Shown piece by piece: positions 40,716-49,734 of a DNA stretch of 64,000 bases (the stretch's first letter is position 1; every line of letters begins with the position of its first letter). The notes beneath the pieces were generated by a model. It had not been told where the DNA came from and ran no database searches. It saw only the letters and a program-made list of their open reading frames with translations. Origin of the DNA: Photobacterium piscicola (GTDB lineage Bacteria; Pseudomonadota; Gammaproteobacteria; Enterobacterales; Vibrionaceae); the NCBI RefSeq assembly GCF_900166965.1, contig NZ_FUZI01000003.1, forward strand, positions 124,001 through 188,000. The letters are read 5' to 3'. The position numbers were made by a program, and so were the translations under genes.

Positions 40716-41831
40716 ATGATTTTTAATATGTATCATTTTGATTATATTTACGATGTTATACCATTTGTAATTGTTACATTATTAGGTATTTCTTGTGTTA
40801 ATAAAAAAGCAAATGGATTTTGTTTGCTTATTGTTGCTCTAATTGTTTATCTTATTGTATCTTCTCGAGGGCTAACAGTAGATCGTGATGCATTAGTTTA
40901 TTATTCTGTTTTTAATCATCTTCAGAATATATCATTTGGAGAAGTCTCACAATATTCATCAGAAATGGGGCAAGAGGTAGGTTTTTTGTTATTTGAAAAA
41001 ATAGCAAATGTATGTGGTTTGAATTTTTTTGAGTTTAGGTTTGTATTTAATTTCTTATGTGTAATAGCTTTGCTTTATATATTGTTTGAATATATTCCAG
41101 GCAAGTTTAGAATCATATCATATTTTATCTATGTTTCTATGTTTCTATTATTTAGAGATTTTACTCAAATTAGATTGTGTTTTGCTTGCTTGTTATCTGC
41201 AATATCAATATTGAAGATGATAGATAACAAACCCTACAAAAGTGTTATTTTCTTTTTGTTTGCTGTGATGTTTCATAATACATCTTTAATTGTATTTGGT
41301 GTTTTATTAGCCATTAAATTTATGAGTGAGAATAAGTTATACAATATTAAGTTTGCATTATTAATTATATCTATTTGCGGTTTTTTATCAATATTAAAAC
41401 CGGCAAATTATTTAATAACATTGCCATTTATGCCATCTCAATTAACACGCTATCAAGGCACAAATGATTTAAATGGTGCAACATTAGGAATTAATTTTAT
41501 TTTTTCTATTAGTTTGGCTATTTTATTGGCTTTTTACTATAAGAAGAAAGAAAAGAGAAGTGTTGGTTATAAGTATCTTTATATTTCTATGTTAGGCTCA
41601 ACCTGTATTGCATTAGTGTTTAATGGAGTTCCGATATTAATGAGAATGCAGCTATTATGTTTTACTGGATTTATTTTTTTTCCTGCAATTTTATATGATA
41701 TTTTCATGAAAAAATCATTGTTAGGTAATTATATATTTCAAATTGCAATTGCAGTTGTATTTATTCTTAATTTTTATAGGAATTTATCATCTGGGATTGT
41801 TTATGACTATATACCATATTGGATAAAATAA
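40716..41831 (+). CDS. wzy: EpsG-type Wzy polysaccharide polymerase
   Basis: A 371-residue inner-membrane protein with about ten hydrophobic segments, of the EpsG family. Characteristic blocks are SSRGLTVDRDALVYYSVFN, EVGFLLFEKIA, FRDFTQIRLCFACLLSA and MFHNTSLIVFG. It would join repeat units in the periplasm. Such polymerases vary widely, so the call rests on topology and these motifs. It is 18 bases from the previous gene and one base from the next, within a tight operon through 45895. The ribosome site is unremarkable. Confidence 0.85.
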   Translation: MIFNMYHFDYIYDVIPFVIVTLLGISCVNKKANGFCLLIVALIVYLIVSSRGLTVDRDALVYYSVFNHLQNISFGEVSQYSSEMGQEVGFLLFEKIANVCGLNFFEFRFVFNFLCVIALLYILFEYIPGKFRIISYFIYVSMFLLFRDFTQIRLCFACLLSAISILKMIDNKPYKSVIFFLFAVMFHNTSLIVFGVLLAIKFMSENKLYNIKFALLIISICGFLSILKPANYLITLPFMPSQLTRYQGTNDLNGATLGINFIFSISLAILLAFYYKKKEKRSVGYKYLYISMLGSTCIALVFNGVPILMRMQLLCFTGFIFFPAILYDIFMKKSLLGNYIFQIAIAVVFILNFYRNLSSGIVYDYIPYWIK

Positions 41832-41832
41832 A

Positions 41833-42636
41833 ATGTTAACAATATTTACTCCTACCTTTAATCGTGGTGATCATTTAATTAAATGTTACGACAGTTTATT
41901 AAATCAAACTTATAGTGATTTTGAGTGGCTCATTATTGATGATGGTTCAACGGATAATACTAAACAAATAGTTAAAGCATTTCAAAATGAAAAAAAAATC
42001 ACTATTAGATATATTTATCAAAAAAATGCGGGTAAGCAAGCTGCATGGAATCGTGCGGTATTAAATGCTAATGGAGAGTATTTTATCGGTGTTGATTCTG
42101 ATGATGCTTTAATGGAAGATGCTTTAGGGTTGTTCTTTGACAAATATATTTCAATAATTGAAAATAATAAAGAAGTAATTGGAATACGTGCATTATCTAA
42201 AAAAGAATCATCACAACAAGCAGATAGCACTTACTCTATTGATAATGAATATTCTATTAATTCGTGGTTTGATGAGTTTGGTAGTCGAATTTATGGTGAG
42301 AGGATAGATATTTTAAAAACAAATATTTTAAAAGATTATTTATATCCTGTTACTGATGATATCAAATTTATACCAGAAATATGGTTTTATTCAATGATCT
42401 CAAAAAAGTATAAGTTTATGTACGTAAATAAATTTTTAAGAGTTTTCTTTGATGAGCATGGGGATAATAGACTGAGTCGTTCTAGCTTAGAAAAACATGC
42501 TAAAGGCCATTTAATTTCTCGTACTGCGATGTTAAAAAATATACCAATTCGTTATTTTTTACGTAATCCAGTAGCATTAGCTAAAACGATTATTCGATGG
42601 GTCCAATCTTCATATTTTGTTATTAAGAATAAGTAA
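41833..42636 (+). CDS. Family 2 glycosyltransferase
   Basis: A 267-residue GT-A enzyme. It starts LTIFTPTFNRGDHLIKCYDSLLNQ, followed by EWLIIDDGSTDNTKQIV, NAGKQAAWNRAVLNANG and VDSDDALM for metal and sugar-nucleotide binding. The GKQAAWN version resembles transferases that add a sugar to a growing capsule repeat. The gene begins one base after wzy and ends in a one-base overlap with the next transferase, so it is co-translated in the operon. No membrane helix is seen. Confidence 0.88.
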   Translation: MLTIFTPTFNRGDHLIKCYDSLLNQTYSDFEWLIIDDGSTDNTKQIVKAFQNEKKITIRYIYQKNAGKQAAWNRAVLNANGEYFIGVDSDDALMEDALGLFFDKYISIIENNKEVIGIRALSKKESSQQADSTYSIDNEYSINSWFDEFGSRIYGERIDILKTNILKDYLYPVTDDIKFIPEIWFYSMISKKYKFMYVNKFLRVFFDEHGDNRLSRSSLEKHAKGHLISRTAMLKNIPIRYFLRNPVALAKTIIRWVQSSYFVIKNK

Positions 42637-43724
42637 TGAAAAAAATTGTTTTTTTTACAGGTTCATTAAATCGTTCTGGTGGTACAGAAAGAGTTTCAGC
42701 TATTATCGCTAATAAACTAGCTGATAATGGATTTTCTGTTCAATTTTTAAGTTTGTATGATGGAGAACAATCTGTATTTCCATTAAATGATAACATTAAA
42801 AAAGATACACTATTTGAACATAATTTAAATTTTAAAAAACATTATCACAAAGTTATTATTAAATTAAGAAAATATATTAAAGATAATAATATTGATGTGT
42901 TAATTAATATTGAGTCAATGTTGGCATTATATTCAGTCCCTGCTTGCTTTGGTGTGAATATAAGAAATATTTGTTGGGAACACTTTAATTTTAATGTCGA
43001 CCTTGGGTTGAAACTTAGAAAAGTATCTCGACAACTTGCTGCATTTTTTTGTGATGATGTCATTACATTGACTGAAACGGACAAAAAGCTTTGGTTAAAA
43101 AATGCAAGATGCAGAGCTAATATTACTGCTATCTCAAATCCAGCATCTTTTGATTTAAGCCTTCCTCGACAAGGCGTAAATTCAAAAATTGCCATTTCAG
43201 CAGGACGTTTAACTTATCAAAAAGGTTTTGATTATTTATTAGATGCTTGGTCTTTAGTCATTAAGCAGCGACAAGATTGGAAATTACGTATTGTCGGTAG
43301 TGGAGAAGAACAGAGAGCACTACAAACACAGGCAGAAAAGTTAGGTATAAATAATTATATCGAATGGGTCTCTCATGTAAGTAATATGAGTGAGCAATAT
43401 CAACAGGCAGATTTGTATGTAATGAGCTCTCGTTTTGAGGGATTGCCGATGGTGTTATTAGAAGCTATATCTTCTGGCTTACCTTTAGTTTCTTTTGATT
43501 GTGAAACTGGACCAAAAGAAATTATTGATTCAACGTGTGGGTGGTTAGCGAAAGATGGTGATATTACTGCATTAGCGGATAAAATGTTAACTGCATTTAC
43601 GACCTTTGAGAATGATTCTGAATATGCAAAATATAGCCAGGCTGCAATTACTAAATGCCGTTCAGAATTTGCTATTGAACCGATTATGAATCAATGGATG
43701 AAATTATTAAATTATGAAAAATAA
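42636..43724 (+). CDS. Family 4 glycosyltransferase
   Basis: A 362-residue GT-B enzyme. The N-terminal domain has the glycine-rich start FFTGSLNRSGGTERVSAIIANKL. The C-terminal donor domain has AISAGRLTYQKGFDYLLDAW and the acidic nucleotide-sugar motif SSRFEGLPMVLLEAISSGLPLVSFD. The latter resembles N-acetylgalactosaminyl and glucosyl transferases of the WbpY/PglH type, but substrate is not inferable. The start overlaps the previous stop by one base and the next gene overlaps by 11. Confidence 0.88.
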   Translation: MKKIVFFTGSLNRSGGTERVSAIIANKLADNGFSVQFLSLYDGEQSVFPLNDNIKKDTLFEHNLNFKKHYHKVIIKLRKYIKDNNIDVLINIESMLALYSVPACFGVNIRNICWEHFNFNVDLGLKLRKVSRQLAAFFCDDVITLTETDKKLWLKNARCRANITAISNPASFDLSLPRQGVNSKIAISAGRLTYQKGFDYLLDAWSLVIKQRQDWKLRIVGSGEEQRALQTQAEKLGINNYIEWVSHVSNMSEQYQQADLYVMSSRFEGLPMVLLEAISSGLPLVSFDCETGPKEIIDSTCGWLAKDGDITALADKMLTAFTTFENDSEYAKYSQAAITKCRSEFAIEPIMNQWMKLLNYEK

Positions 43725-44823
43725 AATTTGCTTTATCACAACAGATTTAGGAATGGGTGGCGCAGAACGGCAGATATGTGATTTAGCGGATGAATTATAT
43801 AATCTTGGCAATAAAATTATGATTATTTCATTAACAGGCAAATTAGACGTTAAACCTAAAAATTCTGATATTGAAATTATTGAACTTGGAATGAAAAAAA
43901 CATTATTGGGGCTAATTAAGGCTCTTTATTCTGCTCATCATATTTTAAAGAAGTTTGATCCAAGTGTTGTTCATAGCCATATGATTCACGGCAATATGTT
44001 TGCTCGTTTATTAAGAACGTTTACTAAAATGCCAAGATTAGTTTGTACTGCACATAATACAAATGAGGGTGGTAAAGGGCGTGTATTAGCATATAAATAT
44101 ACTAATTTTTTAGCTGATATTAATACGAATGTTAGTGATGAAGCAGTAGAAGCTTTTGTTAAATCTGGTGCCGTTAAAGAAAATCAGATGATAGCTGTAG
44201 GCAATGGTTTTGATGATAAGAAATTTACATTTTCACAGCAAGCAAGAATATTGAAACGACAAGCATTAAATATTGATGATGATACTTTTTTGTATTTAGC
44301 TGTTGGACGATTAGAAGAACAAAAAGATTATCCAAATATGCTAAATGCAATGTCTATTGTTGTAAATAATGCCATCGCTCAAGGAAAAAAAGTTAAGCTT
44401 GCAATTATTGGGCAAAGTTATCTTGAACAAGAATTGAAACAGTTAACTAAAACGCTTGGTCTAGATGATTTTGTTGTATTTCTTGGATTACAACGTGATG
44501 TTGAATGTTGGTTATCAGGTGCGGATTGCTTTGTCTTGTCTTCTGAATATGAAGGTTTTTGTTTGGTTACTGCTGAAGCATTATTAACGCAGTGTTTAGT
44601 TGTTGCTACTGACTGTGGCGGAGTAAAAGAAGGTGTTGGTGATGGCGGTTTTGTTGTCCCACCACAAAATTCTAAAGCTTTAGCAGAAGCTATGATAACT
44701 GCATTAACTATACCGAAAGAAGAAAAAGATAAATTAATAAAAAAAGGAAGAGATAGAATTATTAATCATTACTCTATTTCGGCGATTACAAAAACATGGT
44801 TGAAAATATATCAGAGCAAATAA
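43714..44823 (+). CDS. Family 4 glycosyltransferase
   Basis: A 369-residue GT-B enzyme beginning ICFITTDLGMGGAERQICDLADEL. Its donor domain has YLAVGRLEEQKDYPNMLNAM and SSEYEGFCLVTAEALLTQCLVVATDCGGVKE. The mid-region SHMIHGNMFARLLR and CTAHNT carry the histidines expected in the acceptor site. It starts inside the end of the preceding gene and is followed one base later by another transferase. The order suggests successive additions to one repeat unit. Confidence 0.88.
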   Translation: MKNKICFITTDLGMGGAERQICDLADELYNLGNKIMIISLTGKLDVKPKNSDIEIIELGMKKTLLGLIKALYSAHHILKKFDPSVVHSHMIHGNMFARLLRTFTKMPRLVCTAHNTNEGGKGRVLAYKYTNFLADINTNVSDEAVEAFVKSGAVKENQMIAVGNGFDDKKFTFSQQARILKRQALNIDDDTFLYLAVGRLEEQKDYPNMLNAMSIVVNNAIAQGKKVKLAIIGQSYLEQELKQLTKTLGLDDFVVFLGLQRDVECWLSGADCFVLSSEYEGFCLVTAEALLTQCLVVATDCGGVKEGVGDGGFVVPPQNSKALAEAMITALTIPKEEKDKLIKKGRDRIINHYSISAITKTWLKIYQSK

Positions 44824-44824
44824 A

Positions 44825-45895
44825 ATGAAAAAAATATTGATTCTACATAATTCAACAAAAACAGCTTATTTATTCAGATTTAACTATATAAAATCATTAA
44901 TTAGTAAAGGACATAAAGTTAAATTACTATCAGTATCTGATGATTATCTATCTGAGGAAAAATTGAAAAAAATTGGCGTTGAGTTAGTTTTGATAAAAAA
45001 AAGCAGACTGAGTACGTTTTTTTTATATAAAGAATTGTTGAAATTAGGTCAATGGGCTGATGTGATAATATCACATTTCTTAGCTTGTTCAATTTTATTA
45101 TCTCCGATACTTTTTATTTTTAGAAAGAAAGTAACTGTAGTTGTTGAAGGGTTAGGTACATTAGGTGAGTTAAATCGTCGGTTTCTTTTTTTAATAAAAA
45201 AAATTCTATCATTAATATCAGTAAAAAGAGTGTTCATGAATGCAGATGAATATTCTAAGCTTGGTAAAAAAGATGATTTGGTTTTAAATGGTATTGGTAT
45301 TGAATTAGATAAATATAAAAAAAATAATAATGAGATATTAAACAATAAAATTAAAATTTGTTATGTTGGTAGATTGATAAGACAGAAAGGTGTTGATGAT
45401 TTATTTAAGATTATAGGTGATTTAAATCAAGAAGGATTTGAGTTTGAATTTCATTTCTTTGGTGATATATATCCATCTAATCCATCATCATTAAATGGGG
45501 AAGATATTTTAAAATTTAAAAATAAATTTAAAGAACAGGTTTTTTTTCATGGTTTTAAACAACCAATCATGCAGTATATTGATAAAATGAATGTTCTCGT
45601 ATTACCATCGCGAAGAGAAGGTTTTCCTGTTGTTGTCATGGAAGCAAATGCTCTAGGTATACCTGTTTTATGTTATAACGTACCAGGATGTATTGATAGT
45701 GTTACTGATGGTATCAACGGTTTTATTTTTGAATATGGTGATTATCTTTCTATGAGTAAAAAAATCATCCAGCTATCATCATTTGATAAAAACAGTTTTG
45801 AAGAGTTATCGCAGTCATGTGTGAAGTTATCTAAAGATAATTTTGACGCCAATGATAAGAGCGCTATATTTATACAATATATTCTGGGTAACTAA
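44825..45895 (+). CDS. Family 4 glycosyltransferase
   Basis: A 356-residue GT-B enzyme, lysine-rich and AT-rich at DNA level. The start is ILILHNSTKTAYLFRFNYIKSLISKG. The donor domain contains CYVGRLIRQKGVDDLFKII and PSRREGFPVVVMEANALGIPVLCYNVPG, as in N-acetylgalactosaminyltransferase-like GT4 members. It is the last gene of the operon, with the terminator 320 bases further on. Membrane association could come from the hydrophobic LLSPILFIFRKKV stretch around residue 95. No sugar-nucleotide synthesis gene accompanies it. Confidence 0.87.
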   Translation: MKKILILHNSTKTAYLFRFNYIKSLISKGHKVKLLSVSDDYLSEEKLKKIGVELVLIKKSRLSTFFLYKELLKLGQWADVIISHFLACSILLSPILFIFRKKVTVVVEGLGTLGELNRRFLFLIKKILSLISVKRVFMNADEYSKLGKKDDLVLNGIGIELDKYKKNNNEILNNKIKICYVGRLIRQKGVDDLFKIIGDLNQEGFEFEFHFFGDIYPSNPSSLNGEDILKFKNKFKEQVFFHGFKQPIMQYIDKMNVLVLPSRREGFPVVVMEANALGIPVLCYNVPGCIDSVTDGINGFIFEYGDYLSMSKKIIQLSSFDKNSFEELSQSCVKLSKDNFDANDKSAIFIQYILGN

Positions 45896-46215
45896 TTTAT
45901 ACATATTTTATATTATAAATTCATTTATGAAAGAGATCTTACATATAAGGTAAGCACTGATTATTAAGTGTTGTTTTTTACTTTATAAACTAAGATGTTA
46001 ATTCAAGCATACCCAATATAAGTATAAATATTATTGTTATATTAAGTTTGTATTGGAAGTTTGTGTAAACTAAGCATGTAATGATAATTAAAAATACGTA
46101 GCTTATTAATTTTGATGTATTTGTTGCGCTTATGTTAATGGTGAGAATAAATATGGGATCTCTAACATTGTAATTGTTAATTTATGAATATTTTTAAAAA
46201 ACAGTGACAAATCAT
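45896..46215. other. AT-rich spacer after the last glycosyltransferase
   Basis: About 320 bases without a credible frame; no repeat recognised. It ends in the terminator at 46216-46250. Confidence 0.4.
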
Positions 46216-46250
46216 AGCACATATATTTTTATAATATATGTGCTTTTTTT
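46216..46250 (+). terminator. Terminator between the glycosyltransferase operon and the tailspike-like gene
   Basis: AGCACATATAT pairs with ATATATGTGCT around a short A/T loop, followed by seven T residues. It implies that the following gene has its own promoter in the remaining 135 bases. Confidence 0.85.
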
Positions 46251-46385
46251 ATATTTTCGGTTGTGAATTTTTACATTTTATATTTCATTAAATCTCTGGA
46301 TAACATTAAATTATATTTAATTCTTGATATATAGATTAAAGTAATTTATATATAATTATTATTTATTCTAAATAGGTATATCATC

Positions 46386-49007
46386 TTGAAACAAAATAAC
46401 TCTAGTCTTTCTCGACGTTCATTTATTAAAAATTCATCAATGTTGGTTGGCGGGGTAGTTGTCGGTAGCTCTGCTTCTGCGGGGGAAGTTTATACTGTAG
46501 TTGCGAAAAAAGAGAATAATAAAAAAGATCCAGCTAATGTTATTATAACAGATAGTGGTAGGCTTATTTTTTCTAAACTAAGAGACAATGGTAATATAAT
46601 AATATGTGATAAAATCATATTTGGTTATAAACCATATCGAAGTGATTTCCCTAATGAAAATGAAAATATTAATGATGATGAAATAGTTTATCGTGCCGAT
46701 GTTACTGAACAAGCCCGTATTAATGATAATTCTGTAATATTTACGGCAATACTTTCTAATAATATTGGTGGTTTTGTATTTAATTGGGTTGGTTTATATT
46801 CTACTAAATATGATGTAATTGTTGCAGTTAATTATCCCGATGTTACTGTGAAAACGATAAATGCTGGGGTTTTAATACAATCTATTATTTTAGATTATAA
46901 AGGATTAGCTAAAATTACTAATATTACAAATGACCCTAAAAGTTGGCAATTTAATACAGCAAAGCGTATTGATCAAATTGATTATAATTTATCTCAAATG
47001 GTCATTGACCAAAATGGTAAAGATTGGTTTGTTGACGATAGTTTTTTAGTTACAAAAAATGAAGAGAGTGTAAAAATAAAATCAGGTTCAGTATATTTAG
47101 ATGGCATGAGAATTAAATTAAATGCAGATAAAGTGCTTGATTTTTTTAATGATAAATATGTTTATATGGATGTTTATTATGAAGAGTTAGATTTTGGTGA
47201 AAAAAAAGCAATATTGAACTTTAGATCAAGTAAGCAACGAGTGGATGATTATGTAGATAGTAATGGTTATAAACATAAAATATATAACCTTTGTCATATA
47301 AATTCAGATGGTAGTTTTCAGGATTTACGACAGTTAGGGAAGGTGACAAATGTTAATACACGTCAATATTATGCACCTGATTATATAAAAAATCGCCAAT
47401 GTTCATCAAAAGAAATGAATGAACTTATTCGAAAAATACAATCACAAGGTGGTGGTGATATTATTTTAGGTGATTATGACTATGGTGTTGATGCTGTATT
47501 AAGACAAGATGATGGTTATCAAACTGGTTGGCATGTGCCGTTTACGCCAGCACAAGGACAATCACAAACACAAGGAGTTTGTTTTATTTTAAGTTCGGGC
47601 ACTAAAATTAGAGCGTTATCAAATAATATGATTATTTTACGTGCGTCTAATAATTTTACTCGAATTTGTGGTACTGGTGCTTTTTCATCTGGTTTTCGAA
47701 ATGTATTACATATTGGTTTTATTCCGAATGATATGAATCAATCACAATTAGGATCTCAACAATTTTGTTATGTATCTACAAACATATCATTTTCAGGAGG
47801 ATACTCTTGTGTTGTTTTTCAACCTGCAGCATCTGTAGATGGACGTAGTTCAGGTAGTTATTATCATTCTATTGGGTTTAATTTTTACGATGTGAATTAT
47901 CCTGTGTGGTTTAAACAGCCGTTATATTCAGATGATAATCTTACTACAACGACTTTTTTGGAAGGGATTAGAGGTCATCTATGCATAAGTGCTGGTAAAT
48001 TTGAAGCCTGTGATGTGCACATGCAAAACTGTGCTTTTGAGGGGATGAGTGGCGAGGTTATTGACTTTGTTACTTCTGGTTCATATGAAAATATTCTTCA
48101 TAACTCATTAAAAATATCAAATACAGATTTTGAAGTTTTTCAAGCAGCTACGCATATATCTCGCTGGGGAATTGTTTTAGGTAATAATGTCAAATTTGTT
48201 GGTGGTGATGTTGCAATAGATGAGGCTCGATCACCAAATGTTCAATATGGGAAACAAGTTTTTGGTTCTTATGGCGTAGTGAATGTAAAGACTCATGTTA
48301 TTGAGCATGTGGTAGGAAAAGAAGACGATGAGAAAAAGTTATCTCATATTATGGATAATAATGGGTATACTCAATATTCGCGTAATTGCCCGGTAACCAT
48401 TGATATTACTGATTATAAGTTTAATTTTTCAGCATCTTTTCGTCATAAAGAGATCCTCATTGGTGGTGATTTGGCGGGAGGCGGTGAATATCGTCAAAAT
48501 GGTACTGAATATGGTTATATTGTTTTACCTAGTAGTACAGAGTTAGCTAATGGTGGTTATGGTTATGGTGTTTGGATGGTGGAAGATCTTCCTGACTATA
48601 AACCTTTTTATGTTAAAGACCGTAACCATACAACTAAATATACAGTTGAGGCTGATGGTTCGGTATTAAATGCAACTGGATCTTATGGTGTGATATCAGA
48701 TCCGAGAACCAAAACAAATTTTATCGATGCGAGAGATTACACCGCAGATTTTATGAAACTGCGTATAGGTACTTATCATTCTAAGGTTACTGGTAATAAA
48801 CAAATTGGTTTATTAGCATCAGATTTACAGAAAGTATTTCCTTCCTTAGTGGATAATATTGGAGATTTAACTTTAGCTGATGGCAATAAAATTCAAGATT
48901 GTTTAGCTGATAAATCAACACCATTAATATATATGCTTGTAAAGGTTGTTCAAGAACAACAGAAAAAAATCGAACTGTTAAGCGAAAAATTATTATCAGA
49001 TAGATAA
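46386..49007 (+). CDS. Tat-exported tailspike-like protein with S74 endosialidase-type chaperone
   Basis: This 873-residue protein joins parts not usually found together. Residues 9-15 are a twin-arginine motif (SRRSFIK) before a hydrophobic stretch and a cleavage site after Ala-Ser-Ala32. Residues 53-180 resemble the collar domain of phage tail fibres (DUF3751): ITDSGRLIFSKL, then VYRADVTEQARI and GGFVFNWVGLYS. From residue 340 the SSKEMNELIRKIQSQGGGD block begins a pectate-lyase-like beta-helix. The end (771-873) is an S74 intramolecular chaperone, SDPRTK (Ser771, Lys776) and IGLLASDLQKVFPSLV. It probably trimerises and self-cleaves before Ser771. It starts at TTG; the first ATG would remove the Tat motif. 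Confidence 0.85.
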   Translation: MKQNNSSLSRRSFIKNSSMLVGGVVVGSSASAGEVYTVVAKKENNKKDPANVIITDSGRLIFSKLRDNGNIIICDKIIFGYKPYRSDFPNENENINDDEIVYRADVTEQARINDNSVIFTAILSNNIGGFVFNWVGLYSTKYDVIVAVNYPDVTVKTINAGVLIQSIILDYKGLAKITNITNDPKSWQFNTAKRIDQIDYNLSQMVIDQNGKDWFVDDSFLVTKNEESVKIKSGSVYLDGMRIKLNADKVLDFFNDKYVYMDVYYEELDFGEKKAILNFRSSKQRVDDYVDSNGYKHKIYNLCHINSDGSFQDLRQLGKVTNVNTRQYYAPDYIKNRQCSSKEMNELIRKIQSQGGGDIILGDYDYGVDAVLRQDDGYQTGWHVPFTPAQGQSQTQGVCFILSSGTKIRALSNNMIILRASNNFTRICGTGAFSSGFRNVLHIGFIPNDMNQSQLGSQQFCYVSTNISFSGGYSCVVFQPAASVDGRSSGSYYHSIGFNFYDVNYPVWFKQPLYSDDNLTTTTFLEGIRGHLCISAGKFEACDVHMQNCAFEGMSGEVIDFVTSGSYENILHNSLKISNTDFEVFQAATHISRWGIVLGNNVKFVGGDVAIDEARSPNVQYGKQVFGSYGVVNVKTHVIEHVVGKEDDEKKLSHIMDNNGYTQYSRNCPVTIDITDYKFNFSASFRHKEILIGGDLAGGGEYRQNGTEYGYIVLPSSTELANGGYGYGVWMVEDLPDYKPFYVKDRNHTTKYTVEADGSVLNATGSYGVISDPRTKTNFIDARDYTADFMKLRIGTYHSKVTGNKQIGLLASDLQKVFPSLVDNIGDLTLADGNKIQDCLADKSTPLIYMLVKVVQEQQKKIELLSEKLLSDR

Positions 49008-49327
49008 AGAAGAAACTAACCACACTTTTTATTCTTAGGCAGAAATACCGCGATCATCATTTTGATTGTGGGCATTGTCGATCCTGAAATATAGGAATAA
49101 GACAGGTTTAGTGGATAATATAGATATTAAGCTGTCATTCTAATAGCTAAAGCACTTGTCGTTGGTGAAATGGGGCACTATTCAATGGTAAAAGATGTGG
49201 CTGTCCAGAGTGTTCTTATGAAGATTATTTGGAGTAACTTCGTAAAACGCCGTCATTTTTAAGTGTATAATGAAATTATATTCAGTGGGTTTGATAGATA
49301 CCCTTGATTTAATATGGAGAAGATATA

Positions 49328-49387
49328 ATGGCAACAACAGGAGAAAAACCGGGTAAATGTGCTCATATCAAATATAAAAAGGGGTGA
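49328..49387 (+). pseudogene. Possible truncated start of a small zinc-ribbon-type gene
   Basis: GGAG lies just upstream of an ATG whose frame begins MATTGEKPGKCAH and stops after 19 codons. The MATTGEKPGK opening resembles small zinc-ribbon proteins as I recall them, but the zinc-binding cysteines are absent because the frame ends early. A terminator lies 34 bases downstream. It may be a decayed gene or a short peptide; similarity rests on ten residues only. Confidence 0.3.
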
Positions 49388-49420
49388 TGGTTGCAAAAAG
49401 TACTTATGCGCTTTCAAACA

Positions 49421-49450
49421 ACACTCGGCATTATTATGTCGAGTTTTTTT
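49421..49450 (+). terminator. Terminator in the decayed stretch
   Basis: ACTCG-G-CAT pairs with ATG-T-CGAGT around TATT, followed by seven T residues. It marks the end of a former or small transcript. Confidence 0.65.
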
Positions 49451-49734
49451 GTTTTATAGTCTGATATTTAAGGATATTAGTGTAGTTATAGAGATGTATT
49501 TAATAAGGATTGATTATGAATATGTTAGAAGTATCCTTTCCTAAGTATCGAGCAATCAAAAAATGTAAGGCTAACATCTAACGCGCCAATACAATGGTCT
49601 ATTATAAATAGAATATATCATCTGATTAATCGGTATATAGAATATTGGACAAGTTGAATTATCAATGTTAAGTATAGTTACTCTACGATAAGGATATCGT
49701 TTATGCGTTTTAACTTATTGTAAAGAGTAATTAT

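Larger units (their letters stand above)
49008..49734. other. Decayed intergenic stretch after the tailspike-like gene
   Basis: About 730 bases with no complete gene. Several short in-frame pieces look like remnants, including one reading GKRCGCPECSYEDYLE before a stop (about 49188-49238) and a truncated GEKPGK start at 49328. A terminator is present at 49421. A perfect inverted repeat, ACGATA-AGGA-TATCGT (49685-49700), lies 35 bases before the next gene and may be an operator. Confidence 0.5.

Noticed and set aside
46386-49007. Prophage or tailocin around the tailspike-like gene
   Set aside because: No capsid, tail tube, baseplate, lysis or integrase gene lies on either side, and the twin-arginine signal does not belong to virion proteins.
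49359-49544. 61-codon frame after the tailspike-like gene
   Set aside because: It crosses a terminator, has no ribosome site and no recognisable content.
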